A stretch of DNA of 64,000 nucleotides from Agromyces atrinae (GTDB lineage Bacteria; Actinomycetota; Actinomycetes; Actinomycetales; Microbacteriaceae). The notes under the pieces were generated by a model. The model worked only from the letters and a program-made list of their open reading frames with translations, searched no databases and was not told the origin of the DNA. Below, piece by piece: positions 59,067 through 64,000 of the stretch (positions are counted from its first letter, which is position 1; every line of letters begins with the position of its first letter). The stretch spans positions 682,001-746,000 of the forward strand of contig NZ_JACCBI010000001.1 of the NCBI RefSeq assembly GCF_013407835.1, given 5' to 3'. The translations under genes were made by a program, and so were the position numbers.

Positions 59067-61688
59067 TCAGACGTCGTGGCGGGTGATGACCGGGTCGGAC
59101 GCGTTGCCGACGACGGCGGCCGTCGACACGCGACGGCTGCGCGAGGCGCGACCCTCGCCCGGCTGCTTCGGAGCGGGGAGCGCCTCGAGCACGGAGTCGA
59201 GCAGGTTCTCGGCGTCGGGAGCGCGGCGTCGCACGGGCTTCTCGACGGCCGGAGCGACCTCGGGCAGCTCGATGACGGGCGCGGATGACGCGGGAGTAGC
59301 AGACTCGGGCGCCGACGCGTCGTCGTTCGACTCGGCCGGAGTCGAGTTCGACGAGCGACGACCCTTGCGGCCGCGGCGGCTCCGGCTTCCCGGTTCGCGC
59401 TGAGGTGCGTCATCCGTCGACGTCGTCGACTCCGCGGCCGGGGCCTCGGTCGCCGCCGCCTCGACGGCCTCGGCGCTGTCGGCCTTGGCATCGTGAGCGA
59501 GCGTGCTCGCGGCGATGGCGGCGAGGGCGTTCTTCGCGTCCTCGGTGATGCCGTGCGTGCCGACGCTCGGCTTCGACGAATCGACGTTGGCGGCCGGTGC
59601 GTTCCCGTTCGAGGAACCGTTGGAGGCTCCGCCGCCGTTGCCCGCTCCGCGGCCACGACGACGCTCGGTCTGAGGCGCCGGACGGTGCTTGGCGATCGGG
59701 TCGTGGTGCACGATGATCCCGCGGCCGGCGCACGTCTCGCACGACTCGCTGAACGACTCGAGCAGGCCGAGGCCGAGCTTCTTGCGCGTCATCTGGACGA
59801 GACCGAGCGACGTGACCTCGGCGACCTGGTGCTTCGTCCGGTCGCGCGAGAGGCACTCGACGAGGCGGCGGAGCACGAGGTCACGGTTCGACTCGAGCAC
59901 CATGTCGATGAAGTCGACGACGATGATTCCGCCGATGTCGCGCAGTCGCAGCTGACGCACAATCTCTTCGGCGGCCTCGAGGTTGTTCTTGGTGACGGTC
60001 TCTTCGAGGTTTCCGCCCGAGCCGACGAACTTGCCGGTGTTGACGTCGACGACCGTCATGGCCTCGGTGCGGTCGATGACGAGCGAACCGCCCGACGGCA
60101 ACCAGACCTTGCGGTCGAGCGCCTTCTCGATCTGCTCGCTGATGCGGAACTCGTCGAACGCGTCGCGATCGCCGGAGTACTCCTCGACACGCTCCACGAG
60201 ATCGGGAGCGACACCCTGGAGGTAGCTCGTGATCGTCTCGCGCGCTTCGCCGCCCGAGATGACCATGCGCTGGAAGTCTTCGTTGAAGACGTCACGGACG
60301 ATCTTGATGAGGAGGTCGGGCTCGGAGTGAAGGAGAGCCGGAGCCTGCATCGACTCGACCTTCTTCGAGATGTCGGCCCACTGCGACGTCAGGCGGGTGA
60401 CGTCGAGCGTGAGCTGCTCCTCGGTCGCGCCCTCGGCCGCGGTGCGCACGATGACGCCGACGTTCTCGGGCAGGACCTCCTTGAGGATCTTCTTGAGGCG
60501 AGCACGCTCGGTGTCGGGGAGCTTGCGGCTGATGCCATTCATCGAGCCGTTCGGCACGTACACGAGGTAGCGGCCGGGCAGCGACACCTGGCTCGTGAGA
60601 CGAGCACCCTTGTGGCCGACCGGGTCCTTCGTGACCTGCACGAGGACCTTGTCGCCGGGCTTGAGCGCCAGCTCGATGCGGCGCGGCTGGTTGGGCTGAC
60701 CGGCTTCTGCCGCCGCCTCCCAGTCGACCTCGCCGGAGTAGAGCACGGCGTTGCGGCCGCGCCCGATGTCGACGAAGGCGGCCTCCATGCTCGGGAGGAC
60801 GTTCTGCACGCGGCCGAGGTAGACGTTGCCGATGAGCGACGCCTCCTGGTTGCGGGCGACGTAGTGCTCGACGAGGACGCCGTCTTCGAGGACGCCGATC
60901 TGGATGCGGCCCTGCTTCTGTCGCACGATCATCGAACGGTCGACCGACTCACGACGCGCGAGGAACTCGGCCTCGGTGATGACGGCACGGCGACGGCCGG
61001 CATCGCGACCATCGCGGCGACGCTGCTTCTTCGCCTCGAGTCGAGTGGAGCCCTTGACGCGCTGCGGCTCGGTGATGAGCTCGGGCTCGCGGGGCTGACG
61101 CACCTTGACGACGGTGTTCTGCGGCTCGTCGCCGTTCGCACGGGCGTCCTCGCCGCTGCGTCGACGCGTGCGGCGACGCGCACTCGAACCCTCGTCGTCG
61201 CCGGCGGGCGAGTCGGAGCGATCGGAACGCTCCGATCGCTCGGGGCGCTCGGGACGGTCGGGCGTGACGAGCACGGGCGGCGCGTGGAAGATGAGCGACG
61301 TCGTCGTGAGGACGGCGGGGATCGGGGACGTGGGCTCGGCGGCAGCGGGCTCATCGGCAGCGGGCTCGTCGTCCTCGACGGCGGGCTGCGCGGCCTCAGG
61401 CTCGGCGACCGCGTCGGCCGACTGCACCGGCGTCTCGTCCGCCGCGGGAGCCGCAACGGCCTCGGCAGCCGGCGTGTCAACCGGAGCGGCCTCGGGAGTC
61501 GGCGCCTCGACGGGCGGAGCGCTGATCACGCCTTCGCCACGACTCGTCGCGGTCTCGACCGGCGCGTTCGCAGCGGCCGCCGCGGCTACCGATTCGGTCG
61601 TCGCCCGCGATCGTGACCGGCGTCCGCCGAACAGTGCTCGCTTCTTCGGTGCCGGATTCTCGTTCGTGTTGTTGTTGCTTTCCACCAT
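59067..61688 (-). CDS. rne: Ribonuclease E/G
   Basis: 873 residues from ATG 61688; an in-frame GTG one codon earlier is equally possible. A long acidic, Ala/Pro/Glu-rich N-terminal extension (1-250) precedes the S1 domain (GVLEDGVLVEHYVARN, about 260). The RNase H-like and DNase I-like core follows, with catalytic Asp in VDVNTGKFVG and VVDFIDMV, and the zinc-link CETCAGRG near 648. The C-terminal tail is disordered and Gly/Ala-rich. The N-terminal placement of disorder is an actinobacterial trait. It is the main mRNA and rRNA processing endonuclease. Confidence 0.95.
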   Translation of the reverse strand: MVESNNNTNENPAPKKRALFGGRRSRSRATTESVAAAAAANAPVETATSRGEGVISAPPVEAPTPEAAPVDTPAAEAVAAPAADETPVQSADAVAEPEAAQPAVEDDEPAADEPAAAEPTSPIPAVLTTTSLIFHAPPVLVTPDRPERPERSERSDRSDSPAGDDEGSSARRRTRRRSGEDARANGDEPQNTVVKVRQPREPELITEPQRVKGSTRLEAKKQRRRDGRDAGRRRAVITEAEFLARRESVDRSMIVRQKQGRIQIGVLEDGVLVEHYVARNQEASLIGNVYLGRVQNVLPSMEAAFVDIGRGRNAVLYSGEVDWEAAAEAGQPNQPRRIELALKPGDKVLVQVTKDPVGHKGARLTSQVSLPGRYLVYVPNGSMNGISRKLPDTERARLKKILKEVLPENVGVIVRTAAEGATEEQLTLDVTRLTSQWADISKKVESMQAPALLHSEPDLLIKIVRDVFNEDFQRMVISGGEARETITSYLQGVAPDLVERVEEYSGDRDAFDEFRISEQIEKALDRKVWLPSGGSLVIDRTEAMTVVDVNTGKFVGSGGNLEETVTKNNLEAAEEIVRQLRLRDIGGIIVVDFIDMVLESNRDLVLRRLVECLSRDRTKHQVAEVTSLGLVQMTRKKLGLGLLESFSESCETCAGRGIIVHHDPIAKHRPAPQTERRRGRGAGNGGGASNGSSNGNAPAANVDSSKPSVGTHGITEDAKNALAAIAASTLAHDAKADSAEAVEAAATEAPAAESTTSTDDAPQREPGSRSRRGRKGRRSSNSTPAESNDDASAPESATPASSAPVIELPEVAPAVEKPVRRRAPDAENLLDSVLEALPAPKQPGEGRASRSRRVSTAAVVGNASDPVITRHDV

Positions 61689-61841
61689 CACTGGTGCACT
61701 CCTCGACGACCGGGCTGACCGCGCCAACCCTGCCGGTACTCTCTCAAGCGGGTAGCCGCCATGCGGACCCGCGAATCGTGTCACTTCTGCAGCCGGCACG
61801 GTGCTCGGGCTGCCACTTCTGCGGTTGTCTCACCGCCGTGT

Positions 61842-61860
61842 GGGAGCGTCATGCGCTCCC
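61842..61860 (-). other. Hairpin in the rne 5' leader
   Basis: GGGAGCG-TCATG-CGCTCCC is a perfect 7-bp stem inside the roughly 215-base untranslated leader of rne. RNase E leaders elsewhere carry structures that mediate autoregulation; here this is only a possibility. Confidence 0.45.
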
Positions 61861-61906
61861 CAAGTTTCGTTGGCGTCGACACGGGCGCGGCCCGGCGACT
61901 TCCTTC

Positions 61907-61915
61907 ATTATCGCA
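61907..61915 (-). promoter_or_regulatory. Extended -10 promoter of rne
   Basis: TGC-GATAAT on the minus strand, giving a 5' leader of about 215 bases before ATG 61688. It lies back to back with the VKOR promoter. Confidence 0.5.
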
Positions 61916-61944
61916 TGCGCTCACAGGATCGTGCGCGAGCCGCG

Positions 61945-61953
61945 TGAGATAAT
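61945..61953 (+). promoter_or_regulatory. Extended -10 promoter of the VKOR gene (leaderless)
   Basis: TGA-GATAAT, then 6 bases to ATG 61960. Confidence 0.55.
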
Positions 61954-61959
61954 CCGTTC

Positions 61960-62589
61960 ATGTCGTCGAACGCGCCACATTCCCGTCGGAGCATATTCCC
62001 TGCGCTCTGGCTCATCGCGCTCGGCGCACTCGGCCTCCTCGCCGCGTTCGAGCTCACCGTCGAGAAGTTCCTCGTGCTGTCCGACCCGAACCATGTGCCG
62101 TCCTGCAACGTCGGCATCTTCCTGGGCTGCAGCACCAACCTGTCGTCGTGGCAGGGCGCCGTCTTCGGCTTCCCCAACCCGATCGTCGGCCTCATGGCGT
62201 GGCCCGTCGTCATCACGATCGGAGTGGCGCTCCTCGCCGGAGTCAGACTCCCCCGATGGTTCTGGGCGGGTTTCAACATCGGCGTGGCCGGCGCACTGAT
62301 CTTCGTCGGCTGGCTCATCTACCAGAGCATCTACGTCCTTGACGTGCTGTGCCCGTGGTGCATGCTCACGTGGGCCGTCACCATTCCCGTCTTCTGGATC
62401 GTGACGCTCGACAACCTCCGCGAGGGGCGCATCCCGACGTCGGCGCGCGTCCGGCGTCTTGCCCGCGGCTGGTTCGGGTGGATTCCCATCATCACGCTCG
62501 CGAGCTATGCCGTCGTCATCCTTCTCGCGCAGGTGCGGATGGATGCCATCCCCCGCGCCATCCTCGACCTGCAAGGCCTGTTCGGCTGA
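61960..62589 (+). CDS. Vitamin K epoxide reductase family protein (disulfide-bond formation)
   Basis: 209 residues, five predicted membrane spans. The active CxxC is VLCPWCMLTW (near 130) and the loop Cys pair is in SCNVGIFLGCS (near 48), the arrangement of bacterial VKOR. It reoxidises a DsbA-like partner using menaquinone. It lacks a fused thioredoxin domain, so its partner is encoded elsewhere. It is convergent with ndk and separated from it by a strong terminator. Confidence 0.93.
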   Translation: MSSNAPHSRRSIFPALWLIALGALGLLAAFELTVEKFLVLSDPNHVPSCNVGIFLGCSTNLSSWQGAVFGFPNPIVGLMAWPVVITIGVALLAGVRLPRWFWAGFNIGVAGALIFVGWLIYQSIYVLDVLCPWCMLTWAVTIPVFWIVTLDNLREGRIPTSARVRRLARGWFGWIPIITLASYAVVILLAQVRMDAIPRAILDLQGLFG

Positions 62590-62618
62590 TCGGCCGTCCG
62601 CTACCGCTGTACACGACG

Positions 62619-62653
62619 AAGGCCGGCCCTCGCGCGATGCGAGTGCCGGCCTT
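62619..62653. terminator. Bidirectional terminator between VKOR gene and ndk
   Basis: A 9-bp outer stem (AAGGCCGGC / GCCGGCCTT), one mismatch, then 5 bp (CTCGC / GCGAG) around GCGAT. It lies between convergent genes. Confidence 0.75.
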
Positions 62654-62668
62654 CCCGGTGGGTGGTGT

Positions 62669-63091
62669 CTAGGCGAACCAGAGCGCGAGCTCGCGCGCTG
62701 CCGACTCGGGCGAGTCGGAGCCGTGCACGAGGTTCTGCTGAACGGCGAGGCCCCAGTCGCGGCCGAGATCTCCGCGGATCGTGCCGGGGGCGGCCGTCGT
62801 CGGGTCGGTCGTGCCGGCGAGGGAACGGAAGCCCTCGATGACGCGGTTGCCCGCGATGCGCGCGGCGACGATCGGGCCCGACTCCATGAAGCCGATGAGC
62901 GGCTCGTAGAAGGGCTTGCCCTCGTGCTCGGCATAGTGTGCCGAGAGCAGGTCGCGGTCGGCCTGCACGAGACGAAGGTCGACGAGCGAGTAGCCCTTGG
63001 CCTCGATACGGCGGAGGATCTCACCGGTCAGGTTGCGGGAGACGCCGTCGGGCTTGATGAGGACGAGAGTCTCTTCAATGGGAGCGGTCAT
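62669..63091 (-). CDS. ndk: Nucleoside diphosphate kinase
   Basis: 140 residues from ATG 63091. TLVLIKPDGVSRNLTGEI at the start; the phosphorylated His is in QQNLVHGSDSPESA. It equalises nucleoside triphosphate pools using ATP. It overlaps the upstream DUF4233 gene by 4 bases. Confidence 0.97.
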   Translation of the reverse strand: MTAPIEETLVLIKPDGVSRNLTGEILRRIEAKGYSLVDLRLVQADRDLLSAHYAEHEGKPFYEPLIGFMESGPIVAARIAGNRVIEGFRSLAGTTDPTTAAPGTIRGDLGRDWGLAVQQNLVHGSDSPESAARELALWFA

Positions 63092-63468
63092 GCGAGTTCC
63101 TTTCGTTGGCGATCGATGCGCGCGCCGACGACCATGCAGTACCACCACATGCCGCCGAAGAGCGCTCCGACGATGAAGAGCGCCGGATTGAGGAATCCGG
63201 CGAGCAGGATGAGCACTTGGAGCACCCATCCGAGGATGAAGCCGGCCTCGACGCGCAGCAGGCCGATGGCCGCGATCATTCCGACGAGCAGTACGCCACC
63301 GGCGATGAGCGCGCTCCAGGCCGGGAGGCCGAAGGGCGCCGCGTCGAGACCCCAGATCACGAGCGCCGCGAGGAAGACGACGACGAGTTCGAAGGCGAGC
63401 ACGATCGACGCGAGCGTCTGACGGATCGAACGCGCCGGGCGCGGCGCGGCGGGCGACTCGGCGCTCAT
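63088..63468 (-). CDS. DUF4233 family membrane protein
   Basis: 126 residues with four membrane spans (LASIVLAFELVVVFLAALVI, WSALIAGGVLLVGMIAAIGL, FILGWVLQVLILLAGFLNPA, FIVGALFGGMWWYCMVVGA). It is a known actinobacterial family of unknown function lying between folC and ndk. Both ends overlap neighbours by 4 bases, so folC-DUF4233-ndk is one coupled unit. Confidence 0.88.
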   Translation of the reverse strand: MSAESPAAPRPARSIRQTLASIVLAFELVVVFLAALVIWGLDAAPFGLPAWSALIAGGVLLVGMIAAIGLLRVEAGFILGWVLQVLILLAGFLNPALFIVGALFGGMWWYCMVVGARIDRQRKELA

Positions 63469-64000
63469 GCCGACATCCACCCCTCGCGCTCGGCGACGGT
63501 GATCGCTTCGCCGACGAGCACGATCGAACCCGTTACGACGACCGCGCGACGCGGTGCGGAGGCGGCCCACTCGCGTGCTGCGACGAGGGCGTCGTCGGCA
63601 CGATCGACGACTTCGATGAGCGCGCTCGGAGCGACGCCGGCGATGAGGTCGGCGACGCTGTCGGCCGACAGCGCCCGGTCGGAGTCGGGGGTCGTCACGA
63701 AGAACGCCGCTGCCGCAGGCGCGAGGGCAGTGAGGATGCCCGTGACGTCCTTGTCGGCCAGTGCGCCGAACACGAAGCCGATCTCGTCGAAGTCGAACGA
63801 CCGACCGATCCCGGCGACGAGGGCCGCCGCTCCGTGCGGGTTGTGGGCGGCGTCGACGAGCACGCTCGGCTCGATGCCGACGAGGTGCAGGCGGCCGGGC
63901 GATGTGACGCTCGCGAGGCCCTCTTCGAGGGCGTCGTACGAGAGAGATGTGCCTCCGCCGCCGAGGAACGACTCGACGGCCGCGATCGCGACGACGGCGT
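63465..64000 (-). CDS. folC: Folylpolyglutamate synthase / dihydrofolate synthase (5' end outside window)
   Basis: The frame is open to the right edge (about 178 codons visible). The Mur-ligase-like C-terminal half is seen: VVAIAAVESFLGGGG, RLHLVGIEPSVLVDAAHNPH with the conserved AHNP, FVFGALADKD, and VVTGSIVLVGEA near the end. It adds glutamate to folates. It is first in the coupled folC-DUF4233-ndk group. Confidence 0.93.
   Translation of the reverse strand, partial: AVVAIAAVESFLGGGGTSLSYDALEEGLASVTSPGRLHLVGIEPSVLVDAAHNPHGAAALVAGIGRSFDFDEIGFVFGALADKDVTGILTALAPAAAAFFVTTPDSDRALSADSVADLIAGVAPSALIEVVDRADDALVAAREWAASAPRRAVVVTGSIVLVGEAITVAEREGWMSA

Noticed and set aside
59493..61616. 707-codon plus-strand frame antisense to rne
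   Set aside because: Shadow of RNase E; no ribosome binding site or motif.

Overview
The window is high-GC chromosomal DNA from an actinomycete. Gene content and order fit the family Microbacteriaceae best: folC / DUF4233 / ndk / VKOR / rne / DUF4031 / rplU-rpmA-obg-proB-proA-nadD-rsfS, a type B L31, a PafB-like WYL regulator beside trmI, the imuA-imuB-dnaE2 cassette, and many leaderless transcripts. I would not go to genus level. I see no insertion sequence, prophage, integron or CRISPR array. Nearly everything is chromosomal housekeeping or clade-conserved.

Layout. 1-5.1 kb: WYL regulator (cut by the left edge), FKBP-like lipoprotein, TrmI tRNA methyltransferase, HAD phosphatase, PAC2 protein, UppP. 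5.2-8.4 kb: M20 peptidase, tRNA-Leu(GAG), a J-domain protein, and an SRAP (HMCES/YedK-type) abasic-site protein. 8.5-15.2 kb: a LexA-box-driven translesion mutasome (imuA', imuB, dnaE2) and a DUF3097 gene. 15.2-26.1 kb: rubrerythrin-VIT iron exporter, Lrp regulator, SF2 helicase, SGNH esterase, D,D-carboxypeptidase, TrmH-type methyltransferase, sirtuin, histidine phosphatase, glycosyltransferase, alpha/beta hydrolase, DEDD exonuclease. 26-31.9 kb: L31, ABC ATPase, divergent glgA/glgC, serB, fabG, DUF3099 and a small Cys/His protein. 31.9-39.2 kb: ABC-F ATPase, AlkZ-like glycosylase with a TMEM175 channel, YceI, NagZ-like hydrolase, a coiled-coil cell-wall protein, DUF2236. 39.3-43.3 kb: Lrp regulator and a branched-chain/pyruvate dehydrogenase E1alpha-E1beta-E2 operon. 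43.3-51.8 kb: two unknown proteins, TerC with a Mn riboswitch, a large DUF2207-like membrane protein, a broken hydrolase gene, a secreted bulb-lectin protein, tRNA-Ala(GGC). 51.9-64 kb: the conserved minus-strand block from rsfS up to folC, cut by the right edge.

The main theme is DNA damage. The window holds a PafB-type regulator, a near-perfect actinobacterial LexA box (TCGAAC-N4-GTTCGA) at the imuA promoter, and promoters of the PafBC-dependent RecA-NDp type (tTGTCRGTG-N8-TAnnnT). The RecA-NDp match is strong at the SRAP gene (8 of 9 plus a TAGCCT -10 box), good at the SF2 helicase gene and weak at the exonuclease gene. Both arms of the actinobacterial DNA-damage response therefore appear within 25 kb. 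A second theme is promoter architecture: about 19 genes have a TAnnnT-like hexamer 6-8 bases before the start codon and no Shine-Dalgarno, so their mRNAs are probably leaderless. Those hexamers were used to choose several starts.
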